Source: Phallus indusiatus
Lineage: Eukaryota; Basidiomycota; Agaricomycetes; Phallales; Phallaceae
Assembly (NCBI GenBank): GCA_027605045.1
Contig: JAQFWX010000018.1
Span: forward strand, 186,001-250,000
Direction of reading: 5' to 3'
DNA length: 64,000 nucleotides
The notes under the pieces were generated by a model, which saw nothing but the letters and a program-made list of their open reading frames with translations, searched no databases and was not told the DNA's origin. A program made the translations under genes and the position numbers. This document shows positions 1 to 11,932 of this stretch, piece by piece; within the stretch, counting starts at the first letter, position 1; every line of letters begins with the position of its first letter.

Positions 1-497
1 GAGTACATAGTTAGGTATTCCACCAGCTTTTCGATATAGAAGACAAGTAGTTGCGAGCGAGATGAGGTAGATGGAGAAATATATGTGTTGTGCTAGGCGT
101 AAATCTAATCCCTTGTTCGTCAATTTTGAGAGAATATCGTGGATAAAAACATGCCCAGCGGGATAACTAACGAATTCCAGACTCAATCCCATCGCGAGTT
201 TGAGACAAAATAAACTCACACTAGTGGTCCAGTTGGACCTACTATTTTCGAATAGTCTCTTTCACCGCTTTGATATAGCTCCACCTGAAACATGTACGTT
301 TCAAAGTCAATTTCGGTGTCTCCAGCAACAAATGAGCATAAACCGAATGTCAGCCAAGGTAAAGACTTACAGGGCACATAGCGAATGATCAATTGTGATA
401 ACACTGCATCTCCAAGCACAACAAATATCGTAGTTAGAAGAAAGTATTTTGGGTTAAAGAGGACGTTATTGATCCATCGTAATACCGCATCCAACAT
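1..497 (-). CDS. ALG3: Dol-P-Man:Man5GlcNAc2-PP-Dol alpha-1,3-mannosyltransferase (5' part)
   Basis: Multi-pass ER enzyme that adds the first mannose from dolichol-phosphate-mannose to the lumenal N-glycan precursor. Exons on the minus strand are 497-371, 319-220 and 166 to beyond the window edge; the introns at 370-320 (51 nt) and 219-167 (53 nt) have GTAAGT/AG and GTGAGT/AG ends. Splicing gives the conserved ALG3 block VPYTEIDFETYM, then GERDYSKI, TGPLVYPAGHVF and a hydrophobic helix. The start at 497 gives a short N-terminus before the first membrane segment, as expected for the family. The C-terminal part is off the left edge. It is transcribed away from PRP28 with only 82 bp between the two start codons. 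Family assignment is firm. Confidence 0.93.
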
Positions 498-579
498 TAT
501 CAGGGTTAATTCTTATGGGCGTCTACTTGAGCGAGTCTTCTGTCACATAGCAGGTTTCTCCCATTTATTCGACTTCAAA

Positions 580-3231
580 ATGACCAGCAAGGCAGAGCCT
601 TTATCAATAGAGTCTTTATTGAACAAGCAACGCGAAGAAAAGTTGGCAGCGGCGAAGGTAAGCATGCAAAACCACACCTATGATTTCAAAGCTAACATCT
701 TTTAGCCTAAATTCTTGTCAAGAGAAGAGAGAGCCAAATTGGCTATCGAGAAACGAACATTAGAGCTAAAAGAACAAAGGGAGCGAGAAGAAAATGCTAG
801 AAGACAGCGAGAAACCTTGGAACGAGAAGCCCAAGAATTAAGAGAGAAAGAGCGGAGTCAACCCGTCGATGACAGACATGTTGACAAGCGAAATAGCCAC
901 CGCCGTGCGTGTCTTTCGTTGTGGCGTCTTAATCATTCACTCAAATCTATCAGATGAGGACAGAAATGCAAAGAACCGGGAAAAGGACCGCAAGCCTGAA
1001 GCTAAATCTCGACCTGCTTTCGAGAACGGAATTCCCACTGCGCCACGCGCGGACAGGCATCGTTTGGGTTCAACGTCGAATGGTTCTCCAGCACCATCGG
1101 GTAGTAATGGCCCCAGTTCGAAATCTGAAACAGGCCAATCTGCTCTCTTCGTCCCGCCGATCACCGACCAGGATTTAACCGCTATTCGCTCAAGATACCT
1201 TGGTGTTGACAAGAAGAAACGGAAAATACGCAAAATGAATGATCGCAAGTTTGTGTTCGACTGGGATGAGCAAGAAGATACATTCACTCCAGAAGCAGCT
1301 GGGCCTGTCGCGTCCATGGCTCAAAATACTGGTGTAATGTTTGGAAGAGGGCATTTAGCTGGGATGGACGACAGCAATGGGAATGTAAAACGAGACGAGA
1401 CGGCTGTGAATTTGGCAGACTCCATGGAGCGGCGAAAAGCCTCGAAGGCTGGTGTCGACGAAAGACATTGGTCTGAGAAACCGCTTCCAGAAATGAAAGA
1501 GCGTGATTGGCGAATTTTCAGAGAAGACTTCAGTATTGCAGCACGAGGCGAGTCTGATTCATAACGAGTCCGATTTTAGAATATATCTCTGACTCCTACG
1601 ACAGGCGGTCAAATTCCGTTCCCTCTACGCTCTTGGCGAGAGTCGACAATTACACCAGAAATATTAGACATCATTGACAAAGTTGGATATAAAGAGCCAT
1701 CACCAATCCAAAGGCAGGCCATTCCTATTGGTCTTCAAAATAGGGACGTTATAGGCATAGCTGAAACAGGTAATATGATCGATATTATTACGTCCTTCTC
1801 ATCACTAATCATACGTTATGAAGGTTCTGGTAAAACCGCTGCCTTTGTGATTCCGATGCTAGCGTATATTTCCAATCTACCAGCTTTCACCGACGAAAAT
1901 CGTCATCTAGGGCCATATGCCCTGATTCTTGCACCAACTCGTGAATTGGCCCAACAAATAGAGACGGAAACTAAAAAGTTTGCTGCCCCTCTAGGGTTCA
2001 CGAGTGTCTCAATAGTGGGAGGGGTGAGTAGTACTTCCTTTCTCATGAATTAAGCACGTCATTGTGATTGTCATTATAGCGAGCTATGGAGGAACAGCAA
2101 TTTAACCTTCGCGAAGGTGCCCATATCGTTATTGCAACGCCAGGTCGTCTCAAGGATGTCATTGATCGCCATGTGTTAGTACTTTCTCAGTGCACATATG
2201 TTGTGATGGATGAAGCAGATCGCATGGTACACCTAGGATTTGAAGCTGATTTGACCTTCATTCTTGATGCTCTGCCTTCTGATGTGCTTAAAGGAGAAGA
2301 AATGCTGGATAGCATGGATGTTGATGAGGAGAATATGTCAAAAAGAGCTCGTACTCGGGTTACGACGCTATTTTCAGCGACGATGCCCCCAGCTGTTGAA
2401 CGCTTAGCTCGGAAATATCTTCGTCGGCCCGCGACAATAACTATTGGTGAGGCCGGCCGTGCCGTCGATACTGTGGAACAGCGAGTAGAATTCATCAGTA
2501 GCGATGAGAAAAAGAAGTTCGTATATATATTCTTATCTATCGGGGAAGACATTTAACCTATAGTACAGGCAACGTCTTCTCGAAATCCTTAACAATGATG
2601 GATACCCTTCGCCTATTATCGTCTTCGTCAATCAGAAAAAGACCGCCGACATGGTTGCCAAGGATCTGTCCCGAGCGGGAGTAAGTATACTAATTATATT
2701 CGGTCCGAAACCACATTCTTATATATATTAGTGGAACACCTCTACGTTGCATTCCGGCAAAAATCAAGAACAACGTGAAGCAGCGTTGGCCGCTCTTCGG
2801 AAAGGAGATGCTGACATTCTGGTCGCCACGGATCTTGCGGGAAGAGGTATAGACGTGCAGGACGTCAGTCTTGTCATAAATTTCCAAATGGCAGGCACGA
2901 TAGAAGCTTATGTTCATCGTATTGGTGAGCATGTCTTGTTTCCTATGACTGGGCGAGTCGTCTAAATTTTATGTAAGGACGTACTGGGCGTGCTGGCAAA
3001 CAGGGCACGGCCATCACATTCCTAACAAACGACGACGACGAAGTGATGTAAGATACCCTTCCGATTTGCATATTTTCTTTTCTCTTAACCATCTTTAGGT
3101 ACGACTTGAAGCAAGAGATCGGCAAGAGTCCAGTATCCAAAGTACCACCCGAGCTAGCCAGGCACGAAGCTGCACAACAGAAAGTGTCCAGGGAAATGAA
3201 GAGGAAACGAGACGCAGAAGATCAGGGGTAA
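580..3231 (+). CDS. PRP28: DEAD-box pre-mRNA splicing ATP-dependent RNA helicase Prp28 (DDX23)
   Basis: U5-snRNP helicase that exchanges U1 for U6 at the 5' splice site. Exons: 580-657, 706-904, 954-1547, 1605-1769, 1824-2023, 2080-2520, 2564-2680, 2732-2924, 2978-3047, 3099-3231 (729 aa). The N-terminal third is a charged, Arg/Glu-rich coiled-coil-like segment. Helicase motifs in order: the Q-motif region around [14 protein letters not shown], Walker A AETGSGKT, APTRELA, TPGRL, DEADRM (motif II, DEAD), SAT (FSATMPP), [11 protein letters not shown] and HRIGRTGRAG (motif VI). Intron 3 (1548-1604) starts with GC rather than GT; only this junction gives the conserved IAARGGQIP. The short C-terminus ends in a Lys/Arg-rich tail. 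Identification is firm; exon edges were inferred from frame and homology. Confidence 0.95.
1548..1604 (+). other. GC-AG intron in PRP28
   Basis: The donor is GCGAGT after CACGAG and the acceptor is ACAG. No GT donor nearby keeps the frame that joins FSIAAR to [11 protein letters not shown], the family-conserved sequence. It is one of seven GC-AG introns found in the window. Confidence 0.85.
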
Positions 3232-3521
3232 AAGTGGCGGATTTTGAAACGTGTATTTCTACAGGAAACCTGTACTTCGATTTAATGTATATTTGTTTAA
3301 TTGATGAATCGATGGAGGTTCACAGAGGTTCACGCACATGTTCATGTTCTAATTATACTGCGCATTATCCGACGCTTCCCGATTTGACCTACTCAAGGCC
3401 GGTGTGACGGTCACCCGGAGTTACTCCCAGTCTTCTAAGCGAAGGACCGGCTGTTAAAACACATTAAACTGTTCCTGGGCTCCTTGCACTGTTCGTTGCG
3501 TCTCGGTCTCGTCCGTAGCCC

Positions 3522-6500
3522 ATGGCAGATCTGTGAGTGCTATAGACCACGTCATCCTCCAGACAGACATAAATCCTCTTGTTATTTTATAGTCAACTTC
3601 GAGCGCTTCCCAATGTCGAGTTTGTACACGGTATGATAGATCAACATGGGCCACTGCTGCTATCTGAAGTTTCACAGGATATCCAGGAATTCCCGCTAAC
3701 CCAGAAAGACCAGAGGCATGCATTAAAGGTGTAAGTTCATGCGAGCTAGAAGTTATAGCAGTGCTTTGATCATAGTTTCCCAGTCGCTCGAAGTAAGGCT
3801 CGGTGGCCAACCAGCAACGGTGAAATGGGTTAGGCTTGAATTTCGGAAACTGGAGACCATTCCTTCTGTAAAAAGCACAGAGGAGTTCGTTGATCATATC
3901 GGTCCAGGACCCCTAACAATTTGGGAACCCCGACATGAACATGACCCACTGAAATCGGTACTGATCCGTAACTCTCATGCAATCATTCGGAGTTATTGAA
4001 AGATATCATTTCTTTTAGGGTGATCTTTCCTTCGAGCTTCGTATACCAGAGAACATCCCGCCTAGTGTTGCGCTGGAAAAGGGCTGTGGAATTAAGGTCA
4101 ATCATTTTGACGTGTAATCAACATCGGTCTTGACTTATGACTTGTAGTATGAGCTTTGTGCAACCATGTCACTCGTCAAGCGCAAAAAGTTTGTTTATTT
4201 CTTCTTGATTCTTTCTTTTCGCTCTAAGTTTCTATTCTAGAGGTCTATTCCGACGCGATTCAAAGACATTGGTCACAAGGATTGTTCCCATCGTCATTGA
4301 CAAGCATGAATTACATTCAACCTGGCCGGTCTATGGGAAACATGAAACGCGTCGAATCTCAAGGCCGGACGGGCTGATACTCATTGTTGACCGTGGAAAT
4401 AGCTGTTTCGCGCCAGGCGATCCCATGGCGATCATTGCCACGGTCAGGTCGGAAAATCTTCGTCCAGTGGTACTCCGGAGTTTGGAACTCTCTCTTGAAG
4501 AAGAGGTTACTTTTCAGGGCGGACCTCAAGGTCTAGGCAAAAAAAATGCTGCAAGCATGAATAGAGTGAATATCATTGGGGAACATAAACTTCCCCTGTC
4601 ATACACGTTATATGGAGGCACACAGCAAAGAGTTGAACTAGCTGTGAACGTCCCCCAAACCATACCACCACCTCTGTTGAGACTGGTCGACATATCAAAA
4701 TATCCTATAAAATCCGGGTCAGATGTTTTCTGGACAATTCCCCACCTCTCGAAACTGAGCTGCCTCTCATTATGACGAACTGGCCGCGGTAAGTCGTGCC
4801 AACCGTTATCTCAAAACATGAGTGTTTATTCAACTTCTAGGCATGTTTCCGCCGAGTTAACAAGGTATATAATTATTGGTCTTGAGCTCAAGGATTGATT
4901 AACACTTATTTAGACGAATTGGGCTTACTCCGAATCTTACCTCACATTTATCCTCACAAGATCCTCTCTCGAATGGCCAACACGTTCCGCCGCCAGTTCC
5001 GGCAAAACCCGTCATACCAAATACTATGTCTCCAACCAATGGCTCAATCACATCGAGAAATACTATTAGTACTATCACCGCACTGAACCAGACAGGACAA
5101 GTTCTTTCACCAACTACAGCCGCAACCTTGGACAACAAGAATCAAACAATTACTTCGCAAGGTTCCGTCCATGACGATGCTACGTCTGAGTCGGCCATCC
5201 CCAACAATCCGGCGGACGAATTTGGTTATCGACAAGTTGAAATATCCACCGCCACGGCTCCTCCTCGCCTTGGGCAGAGACCGGTCTCAGTATCCGATTC
5301 GGATGATCGAAGATCTGAAAGGGATGGGTCAATGAGTGGAGGATCACTTAACAGACGAACAAGAAGTGCTGTTGCTTCTAACGGAGGGCGATTCAAAGTA
5401 GTAAATCCGGACCACAACATTCCTGAAGAACCACCTTTGAGCACAAGAGTTAATTCAGCCCCATATCCGAGTCGTTGGCCGACTGCCGAAACCGAAAAAG
5501 AAAGATTATACGAAGACGCCAAAGCCAGAGTTGCTCACGTTCAACTTACTGCCTTCCAACCTGTGAGTTTGAGGATTATGTGTCTAGGATAAAATTAAAC
5601 TCATTTTTCCAGCCCCAAACGAATGGAAATAGTCATGTTACTCCACATACCAATGGGACTTATGAGAGAACCCGTTCCGTATCGCCAACTGACAGTCGCA
5701 GAGCTTGGGCAACTGCCGAAAATGAAAAACAACGTTTGTACGAGCTTGCTCAAGCCAAAGTCCAGGAGACGCAAGGTCAACTTGGCATGGCGCCTCCAGT
5801 GGAGAATGACCTCACACCACCTCCAACTTCTGACGCTCAAACCCGTCGTCCAAATTCAGAACCGCAAAATCAACCCGCCTCGAGGTCTGCCGGGGCTGCC
5901 CTCTATTCTCGGGCGATAGAGCAGATATCTCGTAGTTCGACTCTAACGGCAACAGCACCGCAAGCTCCTCCTTCCCTCGATGCTCGTCGAAATTTGACTT
6001 TTACGGCTGCCAGTCCTCGATCGCCTGTTCAAGATAAGAGTGCGCTGTTGTATTATCAGGCACAGCAAAATGTACGCAGACATCTGCAAGAACAGGGTGA
6101 AGTGACCAGCCCGGAAGATGGACCTATACCTTATGATCAGTTGTTCGGTGCGAATGCGGTTGCCTCCTCAAGCGCTCATGGGCACTCACCCATGCCTGCG
6201 TCTTCCGAGAAAGATATGCTTCGAAGACACCATGAGCAAATGGATGCTAGGGCAACGTCTGGGGCATTAGTCTCTAGACAATCATCATTACGTCCACAGA
6301 CTGCAACCACTACGAACTCAACTTCTGGTCCTTTATCAGAGAAAGAAATAATGCGTCGAGCATTTGAAGCGAGAGATGCTGCATTAAGAGCAGCGGGGCA
6401 AGTACCTCCACCGATTCTACCTGATTATAACCCTCCCGCGCCTGCCTTCAGTGATGCTGGAGGAACCGCTTCGCCACTTTCAGCTTCGGAGGAAAAAGCG

Positions 6501-6920
6501 AGATTAGCAGAGCACTACCGTGTTGACAATGATCACAATGCTAATCCATATACACCACCGGGTCTTTCACCAGTGCCTCAACCGCAAGCGGCTGATCCCC
6601 CCGAGTTCCTGAACGTAATAGCATCGGCTCCGAGTCGCCAGCGGTCTGTGCGTTCAGATGTGAGTGGAACAGAAACCCTTTTGCGACGCGATCCAAGTGT
6701 TTCTGCTGGCAAAAAGAGACAAATGAATATTGGACGCGATTCACCTTCCCCTCCACCACTACCACCCCGTCCACCACAAGAATACATCGAAGAGACACAG
6801 CGTGAAGACCATCGGACTACCCTAAGAAACGCTTTACCTCTGGATTTCTCTACATCTTTTGATCTTGGGTTTGACAATTTCGGAAAAGAGGGGAGACATA
6901 CACCTGACGTTCGTTCATAA
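3522..6920 (+). CDS. Arrestin-domain protein with long repetitive C-terminal tail (one apparent frameshift)
   Basis: Exons: 3522-3532, 3593-3630, 3678-3730, 3784-3957, 4019-4096, 4148-4188, 4241-4788, 4841-4864, 4914-5562, 5613-6920 (about 974 aa once one base is allowed for). The N-terminal part is an arrestin fold (NVEFVHGYPGIP, SLEVRLGG, KGLFRRDSKT, DRGNSCFAPGDP, then SYKIRVRCFLDNSPP and LPLIMTNWPR). Fungal alpha-arrestins of this type bring ubiquitin ligases to membrane transporters. The reading frame jumps between VPQTIPP and TSVETGRHIK at about 4665-4672; one extra C there would restore it. The last 550 residues are disordered and carry at least five copies of a loose motif (SEKDMLRRHHEQMDAR, SEKEIMRRAFEARDAA, ETEKERLYEDAKARV and similar), ending with a Pro-rich PPLPPRPP stretch. 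The start is an 11 nt first exon, chosen because it alone joins in frame to the arrestin N-terminus. Transporter-trafficking role is inferred from the family. Confidence 0.85.
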
Positions 6921-7445
6921 CTGAAACAAATCCGATCTTTCCTTTCACCTATTTTTTTCTCCATCTTCTCCAATTTAACTTGCTTCATTCCTTATGCACC
7001 CACGAAACGATGCTGATTATTATTTACATTAATTATTCTTTTCGTCGAAGTGCTCGCGTCTTTTTATGCGGTCTTGGTATTTCTATTTATTTTTGGATAC
7101 AGATGCCATGCGACCCCCACGTTCAATGTGTAGTTAGCCAGTCGTATACCCAGATAGGTGCAATGTAATTGATATCAAATAACGTGGGGTTTTTTTCTAC
7201 AAGGTACAAGTATGTACGTACGTCTTCAAGAAGGCATCCGCCCAGAAATCGACTTCCATATCCGGTGTATTAGGACGATACCAGCGTGACGGAAAGCGCC
7301 GATTCGTCGGTTACGCGCGTCGTGTACTGCCCACACTACTATTATCTGAGTCCGTTTCACCCTCCAAATTAAATTGGCTTGTACTGCGTACTCGCTCCGT
7401 CTTCTCTGACGTTTACACACACACCCTCTCTGACTGTTAGCCATT

Positions 7446-9928
7446 ATGGCTCTCACTACACGCCAGATTGCGTTTAGCAATCCGAGCAGAGCGACAAGGC
7501 AACAAATTCCCCCGTTTCTGTCCAAGTTGTACCAGTAAGCATATTCGGACGGTTTATTTATTGCTCATGCCACTGACCTGGCCTGTCATGGATGAATTTT
7601 TTTTCTTTTTAGCATGGTAAATGACCCCAGCACTGAATCGTTAATCCGTTGGTCAGACTCCGGCGATTCGTTCTACGGTGTGTCATTCTCATGATGATGG
7701 TATCATTTGCTTCAAACATTGAGGCTGATTTTTTTCATGACTGACTATTTTCAGTGTTCGACCACGAACGGTTTGCAAAAGAAGTTCTTCCACACTGGTT
7801 CAAACATGGCAATTTCGGGTCGTTCGTTCGGCAGTTGAACAATTATGGGTTTCATAAAGTGCCCCATCTTCAACAAGGTGTTCTTCGCAGCGATGGCGAA
7901 GCTGAAATTTCACATTTCGAGAATCAATATTTTCAGCGCGGGCAATCGGATTTACTTTGTCTTATACAGAGGAAGAGACAGGGTCATGATACTGGCGACG
8001 ATCCTCCCGATGCTACGCCACCAAGCTCTTCGTCTGCGCAGGCCAACAGAACTGAAACCGAACCGCCACCTCCTAACCCAACGACGCCCAGAGGCACAGT
8101 TGTTGATGCGAACAGCATCTTAAATGGTATTCAAGCCATTAAACGTCACCAGCATGCTATATCTGCCGAGCTTAAGGAGTTACATCAGTCAAACCAGACT
8201 CTTTGGCAGGAGGCGTACGCTGCGCGGGAGCGGCATAAGAAACATCACGACACTATTACTCGCATTTTGAAATTTTTGGCTGGTGTGTTTGGTCAAAATA
8301 CGAACAGTCCTCGTACTCAGGAGGTGCCTCACGAGAACTCGGGAGATGGGGGTGCCATCATTGGACGTCGTTCGAATCGTCTTATGATCGAAGCCGCGGG
8401 GAAGAAGACGGGAGATGCGACTTCGAATGGGAATGGATTGAAGCTCAATATTAATGATTTCATGGAATCCTTGGATTTTGAGGGCGGTCAAGCTAATGAC
8501 GGAGGTATGTGTTTCCTTTTTTTCCGGATATGTAAGTTGAATTAATATATATCTGTCTTAGATAGATTTGCAACTGTGGAGACCACCGTAGGTTCTCGTG
8601 GAGTCTCTCCTACCCCTTCTGTAGCGAAGGAGAGTACTGTTATGGGTGATATCCCCTCGCCAGCTCCATCTGTCATGTCGACCACTTCCACGATCATCGC
8701 CAAAACACCCACACCAGCGCCATTAACACCTCTGATTAATCATAACAGTACCAACGGCACCAACGGCACCAACAGCACCAACAGCAACAGCAACAGTATC
8801 AGCAGCAATAACCTCTTTTATTCATTCCCTGCCGTTAACGTCAATCAAAATCAGTTAAACCGCAACGACTTCCCCGATATATTCTCGCCGCATCTCACGA
8901 CCGCTTCACCGACCAATTCGACGATTCTAAACAACGATACTAATAATATCAATCCTAATTCTACCGCTCTTACATGCTCTACACCACCGATACCAAATGC
9001 ACCCGGAAACGATCCCAATTATCTTCAGAACGCTTTAGCTGCGCTTATGAGCAATCCGGTTCAGCTACAGCGAGTTTTGACGTCGTTGCAGATACCGGTT
9101 CCTATGACAATACCCCCTGACGTGAGCTCGAATGGTAGTAATGAGACGACAGGCAGCAATCTCAATAATCGATCTGAATTATTGTCGCCTATGATTTCTG
9201 ATTTCCGCTCCATTCCAGATAATAATCAGTTTGGCTCGGCTCTGTCGTTGTTGGATGTACCGTCAAACTTGGGAATATTGCCTCACGGTATGGATGATGG
9301 TTCGTTAAATGCTCTTTCTCAGAGCTCGCAGAAACTGCAAAAGTCATACAAAGATACGAAGGAAGTTGAGGCGGATGTGAATATTCTTCAAGGGCATATC
9401 GATTCACTGATTGAAAGCCTTGGTTTGGATACTAATACCAATGCTATGCTTCGTGGGGACAATTTGGACGAGATTGTTACCTCGAATGCATCACAGACTA
9501 ATGGTTTGGGGATCCCTACGACGGGTGGAAGCGGGAGCACGACAACAGGAGGTGGTCCATCGCGGCCGCAACCACAACCGCAGCCACCTCCCCCACCACC
9601 TCCACCACCGACGTTCTCAGAGAGCGGTAATCCTGATTTTGACTTTGACTCGTTTTTGACGCAGGACTTTCATTCTGGGAATGGGTTTGGGTTTGGACAG
9701 GGTTTTGAGTTGAATCCTGCGGCGCAAACGCAAGGGTCGGAGACTATCGGGGCGTTTCTGGATGAGGTGCAGTCGGTGTCTAATGAATCGGATATTACCG
9801 CTCCGGATGAGGTGCAGCAGCCTCAAGATAAGGGACGTGGAGGTGCGCGAAAACGAAGATCGGATGCTGTTGAGCTGGAGGACTCGAATGGGACGGCTGT
9901 GACACCTAAGATGAAGAAAAAGCGATAG
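7446..9928 (+). CDS. HSF1: Heat shock transcription factor
   Basis: Exons 7446-7534, 7613-7677, 7755-8504, 8562-9928 (756 aa). The winged-helix HSF DNA-binding domain spans residues about 20-120: PPFLSKLYHMVNDPS, IRWSDSGDSF, ERFAKEVLPHWFKH, then the recognition helix FGSFVRQLNNYGFHKV. A second region (residues about 160-230, from VDANSILNGI to RILKFLAGVFG) has the heptad hydrophobic pattern of the trimerisation coiled coil. The C-terminal half is low complexity: Asn/Thr/Ser-rich near 8730-8960 and a run of about ten prolines near 9587-9607, followed by an acidic/aromatic segment that could be an activation domain. The tail ends in basic KMKKKR. HSFs trimerise on nGAAn repeats and activate chaperone genes. 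The family is certain; orthology to yeast Hsf1 rather than a paralogue is inferred. Confidence 0.93.
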
Positions 9929-11932
9929 GGCAAACGTACCATTCTGGCAGAAGAGAGAGAGGGAGAGAGAAAGAGAAAAGAACAAAAACAAAACAAAAAG
10001 AGGAAGAGAAAGGATATTGGGAAAAAAAAACGACTCACTTTTTTAGTTTCGTTCTAGCTGTTCGACTCTTTGGGTATCTAGCCCGGCCTGAAAACATGTT
10101 ATCCAGCGGACATGTTGTATTTACGCGATGCGAGACATCATATTCGTCGCCTGTGGTATTTGTGATGCTTGTAGATTATTCGCACAAGTTTGTAGTTTAG
10201 TAACGTTTAGTATTAGTATTTTAGACTGTGCCTCTCTCTACCTGCTCTTTACTTACTTTCTTTTCACTTTTGTGTTTTTTCTCATTTTCGTTTGTTTCGT
10301 TCGGTCTGCTGTTTCCTCCACTCTCCCTCATGATATTCATATATTCGTATGCATGCATATTATACACGAAGTATATAAAAAGCATTTGTATGTACAAGAT
10401 ATATATGTAAAAAAAAAAAAGAATTGATATCACAGCATGGGACTCCTTAAAACGAAGATGACCAGTCGACGTCTTTAATTTTATTTGAAAAAAGGAGTTG
10501 ATCTGGAGCTAAGCGGTCGAGTATTACTTTTGATTTATTAATATGTTGGGAGTGATTTCGATTTGCCGTCAAGGTTTTGATGCTCGGGTATGCTTATTCC
10601 TGTGCGCGCGCATGGATGGTTTTTATTTTCAGTTGAGAAGGAAACTTGTTTTGATTTGAAATTGACGGATGGAACCAGCAAGATCAGGCTGATTGTTGGC
10701 AAACTGCGAGTAGTGCAATCATACGAGATGATTGTACAGTTTGGGAGATTGTGATAGTTGTGAACTATCAATAATTGTTATCAAATGATATAGGAGGGAA
10801 TTTAAGTACGAGGGAAAAAAGGAACGTCGAAGAGGTCTGTGGCGAACTGAGGTCTCTTCTTTTTTTCTTTTTTCCCCCTTCCCCTTGCCGCCGCGTGACT
10901 CCACATGGGATTGCATATAAACTCGGATTGAGACTTCTTAATATAATGATTAATGCACGGTAATGCAGGAGTTTGAAACAATATAAATGAGGAAAGTTCT
11001 ATGACTGTGATATTCATTTGCAAATTAGAGGCACTATTGTTGTGTGTGCATGGATGTCGGCCTCAGGTCAGCTAGTACGATAATATCACACGCCGGAGTA
11101 CTGTTCCTCGGGATTTCTCCCGGAGAACGACGCCGGTTCCTTCCTCTTTTTCCTCTTCTTTTCTTTTCTTTTCTTTAGATTTCTTTTGCGATTGCTAGTG
11201 ACTCAAATGCACGGATACGAGGAGAAAGAGAGAAAGAAAGGGTTGGGTCCGGAAATGGAAAAAACTGATCTGTGTTATTTTTTTTTTCTTTTTTTGACTC
11301 CACCATCACAAGTTTGTGTCTTAAGCGAAGACCTTTTTTACTGTTTCAGGATCGGAGTTCTTTTTTTGATAGCGTTACTAGCACCCCTTTGATTTTTCAA
11401 ATATTATATTATTTTCCGGTGCTCAAACAGAGACAAGAGAGTAAAGAAAAGAAAGAAAACGAGAGAGAAATAGTTTAACGAAATGCACTATTCATTCTAT
11501 ATTTTATTTTGTTTTATGTTGATTAGGAGGGGCGCAATTGAAACGAGAAGCGTAACGCCCGCTTTGAGCCGTTTGTTTGTTGCTGTTTGGTCCTAGCGCT
11601 CGCACCATAAGAAGCGTTAGCGCGTTTGATCCTCTGCAGCCCTTCTTTCTCTTTCCCTCCACTTCTCTCTCCACCTTCGTCCTAGTCGACCTCTATTTCC
11701 CTCCGCCGTCTTCTTGCTACTCAAACAGCTGTCCTTTCTCTTTATCGTCGAACCCTTTTTCTGACAATCAGTACGTCCTATCGCGTCTTTTTTCTTCTCT
11801 TCTCTCTTCACTCGCGCCGCGTCTTCTCCTTTTTTTTGCGCCTTTTGTTTGATCCTCAACTGGTCATCTTCTCCTGCTCACGCCTTTTAACTTTCCTCTT
11901 TATTTAGCCAGTTTCACTCGCGTATAATAATA
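9929..11932. other. Long intergenic region between HSF and the Ala/Glu/Pro-rich gene
   Basis: About 2 kb with no supportable gene. The first 400-500 bp look like HSF 3' UTR (purine-rich stretch near 9945-10020, then A/T-rich sequence). A (TCTTT)n microsatellite lies at about 11157-11176 and another T-rich tract at about 11278-11296. The last 300 bp (about 11637-11900) are strongly pyrimidine rich, as is common in the promoter or leader of highly expressed fungal genes. The short ORFs here have no family features. Confidence 0.6.

Noticed and set aside
3454..3897. 147-codon ORF antisense to the arrestin gene
   Set aside because: It overlaps well-supported exons on the other strand that carry conserved arrestin sequence; it is a shadow frame.
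7225..7232. TTCAAGAA, a two-unit heat-shock element, about 215 bp upstream of the HSF start
   Set aside because: Only two of the three or more alternating nGAAn units needed are present; neighbouring units do not match, and such an 8-mer can occur by chance.
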